A DNA stretch of 64,000 nucleotides from CANIGN01 sp041391385 (lineage in GTDB: Bacteria; Bdellovibrionota; UBA2428). The DNA is taken from the NCBI GenBank assembly GCA_041391385.1, contig JAWKOD010000006.1, positions 263,359 through 327,358 on the forward strand, in the 5' to 3' direction. How positions within the stretch are numbered: position 1 is the stretch's first letter; every line of letters starts with the position of its first letter. The notes below the pieces were generated by a model that ran no database searches, had not been told where the DNA came from, and saw nothing but the letters and a program-made list of their open reading frames with translations. Positions 48,116 to 56,824 of this stretch are shown here, one piece after another. The position numbers were made by a program, and so were the translations under genes.

Positions 48116-48823
48116 ATGACCTGCGGAAAATGCGAATCATGTTGTAACTCCAAATTTTGGACTTTTTTAAAATCAACGGTAGGAAGAAAATTTGTGATGG
48201 GGCTTACAGGCCTTATGCTTGCAGGTTTTGTTTTTACTCATATGGCGGGAAATCTCATCATTATATTTAAAGGTGCAGATGCCTACAACCTTTATGGTCA
48301 TAGCATTACGAGCAATCCTCTCTATCCGCTCATTGGTCCGGGCTTATTGGGTATTTTTATCATTCACATCCTCACGGCAATAAGCTTATCGCTTGAAAAT
48401 CGCAAAAGTCGTGCAAGTAAATATATTGCAGGAGCGACCAATGGCGAAAAAGCGGTGCCTGTCGCAAGTCGAACAATGGTTTATTCTGGAACTATTCTTT
48501 TAGCCTTTCTCATTTCTCACCTCATAACTTTTAAATACGGAACTCACTACAGCACGCTTGTGGGAGATATCGAAGTTCGAGATTTGGCTCGACTCTTTTT
48601 TGAAGTCTTCACAAGTCCTATTTATGTTGTGGGATACCTTATTTCACTCATTGCTGTGGGCCTTCACCTCAAGCACGGATTTGCAGCAGCTTTTCAATCC
48701 TTAGGTTTTTGGCACCCGCGCTACACACCTGTGCTTAAATGTTTAGCAGCGCTTTATGGAATCGTTGTTGCATTGGGCTTTATGTCACAACCCCTTTACG
48801 CATTTTTCATCTATAAGCAGTAG
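48116..48823 (+). CDS. sdhC: Succinate dehydrogenase cytochrome b558 subunit
   Basis: 235-residue integral membrane protein of the b558 (di-heme) family, with five transmembrane helices: about MGLTGLMLAGFVFTHMAGNL, GPGLLGIFIIHILTAISLSL, MVYSGTILLAFLISHLITF, YVVGYLISLIAVGLHLKHGF and ALYGIVVALGFMSQPLY. Candidate heme-ligand His are in THMAGN, FIIHIL, LISHLI and LHLKHG. Odd feature: the N-terminus MTCGKCESCCNSKFW has four Cys in ten residues before the first conserved block (VGRKFVMGLTG). ATG 48116 has no strong ribosome site, so translation from a later start is possible. Confidence 0.9.
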   Translation: MTCGKCESCCNSKFWTFLKSTVGRKFVMGLTGLMLAGFVFTHMAGNLIIIFKGADAYNLYGHSITSNPLYPLIGPGLLGIFIIHILTAISLSLENRKSRASKYIAGATNGEKAVPVASRTMVYSGTILLAFLISHLITFKYGTHYSTLVGDIEVRDLARLFFEVFTSPIYVVGYLISLIAVGLHLKHGFAAAFQSLGFWHPRYTPVLKCLAALYGIVVALGFMSQPLYAFFIYKQ

Positions 48824-48835
48824 GAGATAATACTG

Positions 48836-50758
48836 ATGACAACTTCTGATTCAAAACTCGATTCAAAATGTCCAAGTGGGCCTCTAGAAACACGCTGGAC
48901 ACAGCACAAGTTCAACATGAAACTTGTGAATCCAGCTAATCGCAGAAAACATAAAATCATTGTGGTGGGAACAGGTTTAGCGGGAGCTTCCGCTGCCGCA
49001 TCACTTGCTGAAATGGGCTATGACGTTGAAGTTATTTCCTTTCATGATTCACCCAGGAGAGCTCACTCAATTGCGGCTCAAGGCGGTATCAACGCTGCTA
49101 AAAACTATCCTAACGATGGCGATAGCGTTTACAGGCTTTTTTACGACACGATTAAAGGTGGCGACTACAGAGCGCGGGAATCAAACGTATACCGGCTTGC
49201 AGAAGTTTCTTCGAACATTATCGATCAATGTGTAGCACAAGGTGTTCCCTTTGCACGTGAGTACGGTGGCCTCTTGTCGAACCGTTCCTTCGGAGGGGCA
49301 CAGCTCTCGAGAACTTTCTATGCAGCAGGACAAACCGGGCAGCAATTACTTTTAGGCGCTTACTCTGCGCTTATGAGACAAGTAGGTCTTGGGACCGCGA
49401 AATTATTTCCTAAGCGTGACATGATGGATCTCGTTGTTGTCAATGGTCATGCCCGCGGAGTGATTTGTCGTAACATGGTCAATGGTGAACTTGAAACTTA
49501 TACCGGCGACGCTGTTTTACTTTGTACAGGTGGCTACGGAAACGTATTTTATCTCTCCACAAATGCGAAGGCCTCAAATGCTTCTGCTGCCTGGAGAGCG
49601 TATAAGAAGGGGGCGTATTTTGCGAACCCGTGCTTTACGCAAATTCACCCAACGTGCATTCCTGTCGCGGGAGAGCATCAGTCTAAACTTACACTGATGA
49701 GTGAAAGTTTACGAAATGACGGCCGTGTATGGGTGCCAAAAGCTAAGGGAGACAAGCGCAAAGCTAAAGATATTCCCGAAAGTGAAAGGGATTACTACTT
49801 AGAAAGAATTTATCCGAGTTTCGGTAATCTTGTGCCTAGAGACGTAGCTTCGCGTAACGCTAAAAAAGTATGCGATGAAGGGCGCGGGGTAGGAGACTCT
49901 GGACTAGCGGTTTACTTGGACTTTGCTGACTCTATTAGTCGTCTCGGCGAAGACAAAGTGAGAGCTCGCTACGGCAATCTTTTTCAGATGTATGAAAAAA
50001 TTACGGGAGACAACCCTTATAAAACACCTATGAGAATCTACCCCGCTGTTCACTACACAATGGGCGGCTTGTGGGTTGACTACAACCTGATGTCTAATCT
50101 TCCAGGATTGTTTGTGCTTGGAGAAGCGAACTTCTCTGACCATGGTGCTAACCGCTTAGGAGCAAGTGCTCTTATGCAGGGATTAGCTGATGGTTACTTC
50201 GTAGCTCCGTATACATTGGCAAATTATATTGCGAGCACAAAACTCGAAAAAGTTACTAAGGATTGTGACGCGGCAAAAGCGGCTACAAACGACGTTAAAG
50301 AACGCGTAGAGAAATTACTTAGCATTAAAGGTAAAAAGAGCGTGGATTACTTCCACAAAAAACTTGGGAAAATTATGTGGGATCATTGTGGAATGAGCCG
50401 CAACGAAGCGGGGCTAAAAGAAGCCATTCAAGAGATTCCAAAAATAAAAGAAGAGTTTTGGTCGGACCTTGCCGTTTTAGGAAGTGGCAATGAGTTAAAC
50501 CAAGAACTCGAGAAGGCAGCTCGAGTTGCTGACTTCTTGGAGCTTGGCGAATTAATGTGCCGAGATGCACTTTACCGCACGGAATCGTGTGGGGGGCATT
50601 TTAGGGAAGAAAGCCAAACTCCCGAGAACGAAGCCTTAAGAGACGATGAAAAGTTTTGTCATTCTGCAGTTTGGGAGCACACTGGAAAAGAACCTACGTT
50701 GCACAAAGAAGAACTTAATTTCGAATTCGTTAAATTATCTCAAAGGAGTTATAAATAA
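48836..50758 (+). CDS. sdhA: Succinate dehydrogenase flavoprotein subunit
   Basis: 640 residues; oxidises succinate to fumarate. FAD fold IIVVGTGLAGASAAASLAEM; the covalent-FAD histidine lies in RRAHSIAAQGGINAAKNY; substrate-site segments are HPTCIPVAGEHQSKLTLMSE and HYTMGGLWVDYNLMSNLPGL; the catalytic Arg region is GANRLGASALMQGLADGYF. The C-terminal ESCGGHFREESQTPENEALR is typical of the b558-type enzymes. It has an extended N-terminus (about 35 residues) before the Rossmann fold. The stop overlaps the sdhB start by one base (TAATG). Confidence 0.96.
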   Translation: MTTSDSKLDSKCPSGPLETRWTQHKFNMKLVNPANRRKHKIIVVGTGLAGASAAASLAEMGYDVEVISFHDSPRRAHSIAAQGGINAAKNYPNDGDSVYRLFYDTIKGGDYRARESNVYRLAEVSSNIIDQCVAQGVPFAREYGGLLSNRSFGGAQLSRTFYAAGQTGQQLLLGAYSALMRQVGLGTAKLFPKRDMMDLVVVNGHARGVICRNMVNGELETYTGDAVLLCTGGYGNVFYLSTNAKASNASAAWRAYKKGAYFANPCFTQIHPTCIPVAGEHQSKLTLMSESLRNDGRVWVPKAKGDKRKAKDIPESERDYYLERIYPSFGNLVPRDVASRNAKKVCDEGRGVGDSGLAVYLDFADSISRLGEDKVRARYGNLFQMYEKITGDNPYKTPMRIYPAVHYTMGGLWVDYNLMSNLPGLFVLGEANFSDHGANRLGASALMQGLADGYFVAPYTLANYIASTKLEKVTKDCDAAKAATNDVKERVEKLLSIKGKKSVDYFHKKLGKIMWDHCGMSRNEAGLKEAIQEIPKIKEEFWSDLAVLGSGNELNQELEKAARVADFLELGELMCRDALYRTESCGGHFREESQTPENEALRDDEKFCHSAVWEHTGKEPTLHKEELNFEFVKLSQRSYK

Positions 50759-51531
50759 TGAGCGGCTCTGAAAATTCTAAACTCTTAAATCTAAATTTAA
50801 AAATTTGGAGACAAGCAATATCCTCAGACGAGGGTAGCCTCAAAGACTACTCAGTAAGCAATATTTCCTCAGATGTTTCCTTTCTAGAAATGGTGGACAT
50901 TTTAAATCAAGACCTAATCACCAAAGGCGAAGAGCCGGTGGCTTTTGACCATGATTGCCGAGAAGGCATTTGTGGAAGCTGCTCAATGGTTATTAACGGC
51001 AATCCTCATGGCCCAGATAAGGGCACAGCTACTTGTCAGCTTCACATGAGGCATTTTGAGAATAACGAAACAATTACTATTGAACCTTTTAGGGCGAATG
51101 CGTTTCCTGTTGTCAAAGACCTTGTCGTAGACAGATCCGCATTTGATCGCATTCAAGCAAAAGGTGGGTTCATTTCTGTAAACACAGGAAATGCAGTTGA
51201 AGCGAACACAATTCCCATTTCCAAAGAGAAGGCAGATCTATCGTTTGCTGCGGCATCTTGCATCGGATGTGGTGCTTGTGTAGCGGCCTGTAAAAACTCC
51301 TCAGCCTCCCTCTTTGTAGCTGCGAAGGTTTCTCAGTATGCGCTACTTCCGCAAGGTGAAGTTGAACGTAAAAAACGCGTTATATCGATGGTCGAGCAAA
51401 TGGACGAAGAAGGCTTTGGGGCTTGTTCCGTAACGGGAGCCTGCGAAGCTGTTTGTCCAAAAGAAATTAGTCTCGAAAACATTGCTCGCATGAACCGAGA
51501 ATATATTGCAGCTAAATTGACTGAACGCTAA
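50758..51531 (+). CDS. sdhB: Succinate dehydrogenase iron-sulfur subunit
   Basis: 257 residues carrying electrons from SdhA to SdhC. [2Fe-2S] ligands in DCREGICGSCSMVING plus a later Cys (GTATCQLHM). The [4Fe-4S] site is CIGCGACVAACKNS, and the [3Fe-4S] site includes CSVTGACEAVCPKEI. The N-terminal domain is close to the Bacteroidetes/Firmicutes-type subunit with VSFLEMVDILNQDLI. The downstream neighbour is convergent and overlaps by four bases (51528-51531). Confidence 0.95.
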   Translation: MSGSENSKLLNLNLKIWRQAISSDEGSLKDYSVSNISSDVSFLEMVDILNQDLITKGEEPVAFDHDCREGICGSCSMVINGNPHGPDKGTATCQLHMRHFENNETITIEPFRANAFPVVKDLVVDRSAFDRIQAKGGFISVNTGNAVEANTIPISKEKADLSFAAASCIGCGACVAACKNSSASLFVAAKVSQYALLPQGEVERKKRVISMVEQMDEEGFGACSVTGACEAVCPKEISLENIARMNREYIAAKLTER

Positions 51532-52085
51532 CGAACAACAGTTGTGCCTACCCAGATATAGTCTTCATGAACGTAGCGGCTTTTCATTTGCTCATTACTG
51601 AGATCAAGTATTCCGTACCAGGGGTCATAAACCCGATACCCCTTAGCATTTTGATACTTTGCCTGAATAATTGCGTAATGCTCAATTCCAAGTTTTTTAT
51701 TGTACAAGTACATCACAGGCACTTTGCCTGAAGCAATAGATGCATCCACAACCGAGGTATTCGGTAACTGCCTATCTACCTTTAGCCCATATTTCGGAAC
51801 AACTGCTTCAACAAAGCCACCACGATTACAAGCGCTCGTATTTGAACAACAGGCTTTGTTGATCGTGTCCGAAATTAATTTACACTGCGAAACCTTCTTA
51901 GAGTTTTTATACTGGATGGCCATTTGCGAAACAGCTATCCAACACCACTGTGTATTTGACTGGGCATAATAAGGCATCCCCTGAAGTTCGATATCAACAG
52001 CTGTTTTTTTAAGGAAATCAAAAAAACCTGCTTGTGAAATATTTAAACTCAATAACGAAAAAGAAAAATGAATGCACCTCTTCAT
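51528..52085 (-). CDS. Secreted papain-like cysteine protease (C39/C70-like)
   Basis: 185 residues with a signal peptide (MKRCIHFSFSLLSLNISQAG, cleavage near SQA). The catalytic Cys sits in QSNTQWCWIAVSQMAIQY (QxxxxxCW), the His in KLGIEHYAIIQ, and the Asp/Asn in YRVYDPWYG, spacing as in Peptidase_C39_2 / AvrRpt2-type proteases. Additional Cys (SQCKLISD, ACCSNTSACNRGG) may form disulfides. Substrate unknown; predatory or scavenging lifestyle would fit. No immunity-like partner gene is next to it. Confidence 0.75.
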   Translation of the reverse strand: MKRCIHFSFSLLSLNISQAGFFDFLKKTAVDIELQGMPYYAQSNTQWCWIAVSQMAIQYKNSKKVSQCKLISDTINKACCSNTSACNRGGFVEAVVPKYGLKVDRQLPNTSVVDASIASGKVPVMYLYNKKLGIEHYAIIQAKYQNAKGYRVYDPWYGILDLSNEQMKSRYVHEDYIWVGTTVVR

Positions 52086-52153
52086 ACCCCTGAACTCCTC
52101 AAGGTTATTCTTAATAAAAGCAGAAACAAGGCGCGACTAAAAATCTCTTAATA

Positions 52154-52192
52154 AAAAAAGCCACCTAGGGAGTACCTAGGTGGCTTTTTTTT
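52154..52192. terminator. Perfect hairpin terminator
   Basis: AAAAAAGCCACCTAGG (52154-52169) pairs with CCTAGGTGGCTTTTTT (52175-52190), loop GAGTA, then a T run. Lies just after the protease gene ending at 52215 on the minus strand and would end its transcript; symmetric enough to work both ways. Confidence 0.85.
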
Positions 52193-52214
52193 AGTTTAAC
52201 GTATTTCTACTTAA

Positions 52215-54017
52215 TTACATTTCCAAGAGAGCGAGCATCGTACTCAATGCGTTTGCAACTTTTCCAGTAATTGAAAGATTTGCAAATAAAGTCTGACCGA
52301 TTGGTCCTGTCTCACTTGGAATATTCACCATGAGTCCATCATAAGTGCGGCCATTCTCAAGAAGAAGTTCTTTGACTTCAGCAGCTGTAAGATCGGGTTT
52401 CATGGACCAGATCAAAGCAGCAGCTCCCGCAAATGCAGGGGATGCCATACTTGTTCCGCTAAAGATCGCGTACTGGTTACCAGGGATAGTTGATTCAACT
52501 CGAACTCCTTGAGCAAAGATATCAACTGATTCATTACCGAAGTTACTGAATACCGCTGGAAGATTAGCATCTTTCTTAGAAGACGCTGCGCCAACTTCAA
52601 CCCAAGAATTGACCCTGCCTTCGTCACCAATTTTATTGGGGGTAGGGAAGTTGTCGTTCAAGATTTCAGTTGTATTCTTTCCGTCGTTACCCGCAGCGTG
52701 AACAAGTAGAAGGCCTTTTGCTTCAGCATATTCAATCGCTTCTTGGACTTCTGCGCGGTTAGGGCTGTATTGTTTTCCAAAGCTCATGTTAATCACTTGT
52801 GCGCCATTATCAGCTGCGTAACGAATCGCAAGTGCAACGTCTTTGTCGCGCTCATCACCGTTCGGTACAGCTCTGAGACTCATGATAAGTGCAGAGTTAG
52901 CCACACCATCAATACCAATGCCATTACCGCGTTCTGCCGCAATCATTCCAGAAACGTGTGTCCCGTGATCGGCATCTACGCCCATTACATCGTTATTTCC
53001 GTAACCAACATCAGAAAAATCATCTGGGTTATCGCCTACGATTTGAGCGCGAGGATTAAAATCTGGGTTGTAGTAGTACTCAACAGACTCATTATCGAGC
53101 TCAATAAAGCGCATTAAGCGCGCTACAGACGTAAAACCTGTTCTATCAAGAGCCGCAACAATTTTGTCTTTAGCCGCATTCACAGTTGAATCGTTGCTCT
53201 CAAGAGCAGCAACTTCATCACGAGTTAAGGCTTCTACCGGCTTATCACCTAAAAGAGCAGCTACAGCAGGGTAGGCTTCTTCTATCTCTGCCAATGCAGG
53301 GTTCAACACTGCAAGTTCTTCAACAGCAGCTGCCTTTTCTTCTGTAACTTCTTTTTTAGTTTTATCGTAAAGAGCTTGCTCTTCTTCCGTTAAAGCTAAT
53401 CCAGAATCTAATTTATCTTGAAGTTTTTTGTAAATACGAGTTTTTTCAAGAGTCTCGGGACCAATACTTACGGGCTTGCCCTCAGCATCGTAACCACCGA
53501 TGTAGTTCCAACCGTGGATGTCATCAACGTAGCCGTTGTTGTCATCGTCGATTCCATTGCTCGCTTTATCTTTGCCAGCAGCATCAAGCCCCGTTTCACC
53601 TGGATTTGTCCAGATTTTGTTTTTTAGATCTTCGTGATTGATATCAACGCCGCTATCGATGACAGCAACAATAATAGGCGCAAGGTCTTTTTCGCGGCCA
53701 TTCACCAAGATTTCGTTATAAATGCGATTTGCGCCTAAGCCTTCGATTCCATCAAGTTCTGGATCTAAATTAAACCAGTCTTGTCGAACGATATTTTGGG
53801 GAGTGTCGTCTCCATTGGGACGAGCTCCATTCTCGTTGTTCTCTTGCGGAATAGGATCTTCGGCAACGGGAAACTTACGAATGGGTTTAGGTTTTGCACC
53901 CACGCTTTTTCCACAAGCAGACAGTCCCAATCCTAGGGCAACAACAGCTACCACAGACAAGCGAGATGCATTAAAAGACAATAAACGTTTATAAAATAGC
54001 GCAGAGGAACCCCTCAT
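52215..54017 (-). CDS. Subtilisin-like (S8) serine protease, lipoprotein, with large insert
   Basis: About 600 residues from ATG 54017; an earlier ATG at 54059 is less likely because the signal begins at MRGSSALFYKRLLSF. Lipobox LGLSAC (Cys35), Pro-rich linker, then catalytic Asp121 (VIAVIDSGVDINHEDL), His351 (DADHGTHVSGMIAAE) and Ser523 (IFSGTSMASPAFAGAAAL); oxyanion Asn in VHAAGNDGKN. Asp and His are about 230 residues apart instead of 30-40: an insert (about 190-330) rich in Glu/Ala/Lys includes a coiled coil (LALTEEEQALYDKTKKEV). A DDDNNGYVDD calcium-like loop precedes it. Outer-membrane or surface lipoprotein, probably degrading extracellular or prey protein. Confidence 0.9.
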   Translation of the reverse strand: MRGSSALFYKRLLSFNASRLSVVAVVALGLGLSACGKSVGAKPKPIRKFPVAEDPIPQENNENGARPNGDDTPQNIVRQDWFNLDPELDGIEGLGANRIYNEILVNGREKDLAPIIVAVIDSGVDINHEDLKNKIWTNPGETGLDAAGKDKASNGIDDDNNGYVDDIHGWNYIGGYDAEGKPVSIGPETLEKTRIYKKLQDKLDSGLALTEEEQALYDKTKKEVTEEKAAAVEELAVLNPALAEIEEAYPAVAALLGDKPVEALTRDEVAALESNDSTVNAAKDKIVAALDRTGFTSVARLMRFIELDNESVEYYYNPDFNPRAQIVGDNPDDFSDVGYGNNDVMGVDADHGTHVSGMIAAERGNGIGIDGVANSALIMSLRAVPNGDERDKDVALAIRYAADNGAQVINMSFGKQYSPNRAEVQEAIEYAEAKGLLLVHAAGNDGKNTTEILNDNFPTPNKIGDEGRVNSWVEVGAASSKKDANLPAVFSNFGNESVDIFAQGVRVESTIPGNQYAIFSGTSMASPAFAGAAALIWSMKPDLTAAEVKELLLENGRTYDGLMVNIPSETGPIGQTLFANLSITGKVANALSTMLALLEM

Positions 54018-54194
54018 ATAACTACCCCCTTCCAAATAGTCCCCCTTAAGAGACTCCAATTAGATACCTCAGCTAGCCCATTCGGTTAAACTTAAATGGA
54101 CTTTCTTTGACATTTCACTGAGCAGAGTGTCAACAATACCCAAGTTTTAGAAGCAATTCTTAAGGTTTAGCCTCATTTGTACTATGTCTTTGTA

Positions 54195-55190
54195 ATGACG
54201 ATGAAAGAAATTACTCGTGCACCTGCGCAATATTTTCCATTCATGAGCGGCGTTTTTGAAGTGGCTGCCGGTCTTCGTCAATTTGGAACTGACTTTGGAA
54301 ACAAAGAACTCGATCAAAAACTTATTCAAATCGATAGCGAGTTTTATAAATACCGTGAAAACAAAACAAAGTGCCGCGAAGAGAACATTCACAAGTACTG
54401 TTGTAGTCATCGATTTGGAACTGAAAAGCAATCCCACCTCGTAGCTTTTCTCAGCGCTAAAGTGTGCGAAGAATACCCTGAATACTTTCGACTTAGAGAA
54501 GAAGCTCAAAGCAAAATACTTAACTGCGCACTCACACAAGAAGAGCTACATTTTGACACTCACTGGAATTTGCTCGAAAGCTCAAAGACTTCGCTCAAAT
54601 ACTTAAACGCATTTGATGCGCTTTGCTCTCAAATCCAAGAAGACGTTGCTCTTTTAACTTTAGAACAAGTAGAGGGTGTACAAAAAAACTACCTAAGTGC
54701 TGTTCATCTGTGTGCAGCCGGACACTGGTCGCCTGAAGATAAAATTGGAAAAGATTTTTTTGCTGTTCACACACCCGTTCCTCATATTGAGAAAATAAAC
54801 GAGCGAGCTCAACAATTTGCCGATATGATGGTTCACAAGGGGCCCTTTGTGCGCTTTGTTTGGGGCTTTTCAACAGACACACGACTCAACCATCACCCTG
54901 TTGCTCCTCAAGGAATTGATTCAAAAACTTGGCATGGAAGAAGCTTTCAAGACCCTAAACGGGACCAACTCTTTGTAAGAGTAGAGCGTCAAGTGACTTG
55001 GGGACTCCCTGAAATAAACTCAGGGCTTTTTACCATTCGAGTGAGTTACTTAAAAGGCGAAGAGATACTCAAAGACCCGGAAAAAAAACAAAAATTATTG
55101 GAATCCATTCAGTCCATGAGCCCGCATTCTAAAAAATATAAAGGACTAGAAACTTCTTACGAAACTCTTTGTAAATATTTAGAATCTTAA
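54195..55190 (+). CDS. Heme-dependent oxidative N-demethylase family protein (DUF3445)
   Basis: About 331 residues; the frame opens at TTG 54177 but ATG 54195 (or 54201) fits better. Family text: HLCAAGHWSPEDKIGKDFFA then VHTPVPHIEKINERAQQ (PxxW...KIG and HxPVP motifs), FVWGFSTDTRLNHHPVAP, FVRVERQVTWGLPEINSGLF (RxERQ...LP motif). Members are heme enzymes removing N-methyl groups from dimethylamine-like substrates; the substrate here is unknown. Unlike typical examples no oxygenase partner genes are nearby. Its end overlaps the convergent GNAT gene by four bases. Confidence 0.75.
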   Translation: MTMKEITRAPAQYFPFMSGVFEVAAGLRQFGTDFGNKELDQKLIQIDSEFYKYRENKTKCREENIHKYCCSHRFGTEKQSHLVAFLSAKVCEEYPEYFRLREEAQSKILNCALTQEELHFDTHWNLLESSKTSLKYLNAFDALCSQIQEDVALLTLEQVEGVQKNYLSAVHLCAAGHWSPEDKIGKDFFAVHTPVPHIEKINERAQQFADMMVHKGPFVRFVWGFSTDTRLNHHPVAPQGIDSKTWHGRSFQDPKRDQLFVRVERQVTWGLPEINSGLFTIRVSYLKGEEILKDPEKKQKLLESIQSMSPHSKKYKGLETSYETLCKYLES

Positions 55191-55621
55191 TCACGTAAGA
55201 CAAAGGTATAATAGGGGCCCAGTTCGCCGACTTCTGACTTAGACTCAATTTTCCAATTTCTCTTTTCATAAAACTTGCAAGCTCGGGTGTTTTGTATGGC
55301 ACACTTGAGTCGGGCAGGACGCCCCATAGTTTGGAGTGCAAATCCTAAGAGCTTATCTCCAACTTTTTCACCTTGGTATTTAGGATCTATGTACAAATGG
55401 TGAATGAAATTTTCTTGGGCCCATATTGAGACAAATCCCAAAAGAACAGTGTTCATCTGTGCGACGTAAATAATTTCACCTTGGGTGTGGGGTTCAAAGT
55501 CTTCTAACTTGAATTTAGCTTCTGGTACCCAATTAAAAGTAGTGCGACGTGTATTCAGATAAATTTCACGAAGAGCAGGGGCGTCTTCTAAGCTAAAATT
55601 ACGAATAACGGGCATAGTCAT
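55187..55621 (-). CDS. GNAT family N-acetyltransferase
   Basis: 144 residues. N-terminal IRNFSLEDAPALREIYLNTR, central beta strand IIYVAQMNTVLLGFVSIW, acetyl-CoA loop IHHLYIDPKYQGEKVGDKLLGF (motif A, Q/R-x-x-G-x-G/A), and a C-terminal AIQNTRACKFYEKRNWKI (motif B, N-x-x-A-x-x-F-Y-x-x-x-G/W). The start may be ATG 55621 or ATG 55615. Substrate unknown. The convergent overlap with the demethylase-like gene is four bases. Confidence 0.88.
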   Translation of the reverse strand: MTMPVIRNFSLEDAPALREIYLNTRRTTFNWVPEAKFKLEDFEPHTQGEIIYVAQMNTVLLGFVSIWAQENFIHHLYIDPKYQGEKVGDKLLGFALQTMGRPARLKCAIQNTRACKFYEKRNWKIESKSEVGELGPYYTFVLRD

Positions 55622-55725
55622 ATGCTAGATAACTTTAACCTGAATCATTCTAATTAATCAAAAAGTACATATTTTTGTAACTTAAATTGCTTGTTATTTG
55701 CCCGCATTAAGCGCTTAATGAAAAC

Positions 55726-56121
55726 ATGGCTAAAGCTTTTTCAAGAATGACGACTAACAAAACCATCAAAGAGCTTCTTCAGCATATGGAGCATATGATT
55801 CCAGACAAGAAAGTTCTTAAAAAGTACGAAGCTTTACTAGAGAAAAAACTCCATGACTTGCACGCAGCTGAGCGCCTCGATGAAATCCTAAAGCCATTGC
55901 GCCAAAAGCTCGAGAAAAGCTGCATTAAGCCTCTTGAAGCAAAAAACCTTCATGACTTTTCACAACGTGTGATGTCCGTACTGCGTGTTCAAGCGAAGAA
56001 AAAGAAAAAGGTAATCGAGAAAAAACTCGGAAAGAAATTCCCTAAAGCCAAGAGAGCTGCGCCTAAGAAGCGACGTGCTCCCGCCAGGAAAAAAGCAAGT
56101 ACTGCAACTAAGAGCGCCTAA
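55726..56121 (+). CDS. Small Lys-rich protein with histone-like basic tail, unknown function
   Basis: 131 residues. Two parts: an N-terminal amphipathic helical region (TIKELLQHMEHMIPDKKVLK; YEALLEKKLHDLHAAERLDE) and a C-terminal tail of Lys/Ala/Pro/Arg (AKKKKKVIEKKLGKKFPKAK; AAPKKRRAPARKKASTATKS), resembling histone H1-like tails that bind DNA. No family recognised. ATG 55726 is favoured although its ribosome site is weak. Convergent with the Cys-rich protein; coding ends overlap by 14 bases. Confidence 0.6.
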   Translation: MAKAFSRMTTNKTIKELLQHMEHMIPDKKVLKKYEALLEKKLHDLHAAERLDEILKPLRQKLEKSCIKPLEAKNLHDFSQRVMSVLRVQAKKKKKVIEKKLGKKFPKAKRAAPKKRRAPARKKASTATKSA

Positions 56122-56728
56122 GGACTCTAAAGCCACTTAACAAGAGCGAAGAAACAACTATGAAGGCTGCGAAAAGCGATAGTATGTCGTAAGGCTGACT
56201 GGGATTAGAGGGTGGGCCCATCGTTGCACCACAAGCAGCTCCACCTGAGCCCGCAACAATAAAGCAAGACGTGGCCGCTACATTTGAACTCATACCGGCA
56301 GGGCACTCTAAACAATAATGCGCCTCAGAGTTCTGCTGGTAGTAGCCAGAGGGGCAGTCAATACAGGTTTGCTGTCCCGTAATATCCATATAGGTTCCAG
56401 GATCACATGCATCACAGGTAGCTTGTCCAGTAAGCGGTTGTACAGTCCCCAATTCGCAATCTGAACAGGAGTTACTCCCAACTACATTGGTTGCAGTACC
56501 CACTTCACACTCAAGACATGATGTTTGACCCGTAGATCCCTGGTAACGACCAACGGGACACGGCGTGCATGATACTGCAGTCCCAGCCGTGTCGCTAAAA
56601 CGCCCCTCTTCGCACGGAGTACAACCTCCAGCATCATCACCATCAGAACTATAAGAGCCCGCAGGGCATGGGGCGGCAAAAGCAGTTGAAGTACAAAGTA
56701 TTGAGAACAATAAAATAAGAATTTTCAC
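56108..56728 (-). CDS. Secreted Cys-rich repeat protein with C-terminal membrane anchor
   Basis: 206 residues with signal peptide (ILILLFSILCTSTAFAAP). It carries five or six repeats of the pattern C-x-x-G-x-x-x...C-x-x-C of about 22-27 residues: PAGSYSSDGDDAGGCTPCEE, PVGRYQGSTGQTSCLECEVG, LGTVQPLTGQATCDACDPGT, GTYMDITGQQTCIDCPSGYY. These resemble the eukaryote-like GCC2/GCC3 (TNFR/EGF-like) repeats. The end is a hydrophobic helix (ILSLFAAFIVVSSLLLSGF) followed by RVLRRS, a tripartite C-terminal sorting/anchor pattern. Likely surface-displayed. Function unknown. Confidence 0.7.
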   Translation of the reverse strand: MKILILLFSILCTSTAFAAPCPAGSYSSDGDDAGGCTPCEEGRFSDTAGTAVSCTPCPVGRYQGSTGQTSCLECEVGTATNVVGSNSCSDCELGTVQPLTGQATCDACDPGTYMDITGQQTCIDCPSGYYQQNSEAHYCLECPAGMSSNVAATSCFIVAGSGGAACGATMGPPSNPSQPYDILSLFAAFIVVSSLLLSGFRVLRRS

Positions 56729-56776
56729 TTGATCTTAGGATATCTAAAAAGGGGGCTTTTAATAGAGCTCATAAAT

Positions 56777-56824
56777 AAAGCCTACAAAAAGGACTCAAAA
56801 TATGAGCGTTTTTGTAGGCTTTTT
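56777..56824. terminator. Hairpin with flanking A/T runs
   Basis: AAAGCCTACAAAAA (56777-56790) pairs with TTTTTGTAGGCTTT (56809-56822), continuing into T residues on the plus strand. It lies in the gene-free stretch before the recombinase gene and upstream of the Cys-rich gene. A second smaller hairpin (TTTAGGGC/GCCCTAAA) is at 56847-56871. Confidence 0.6.
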
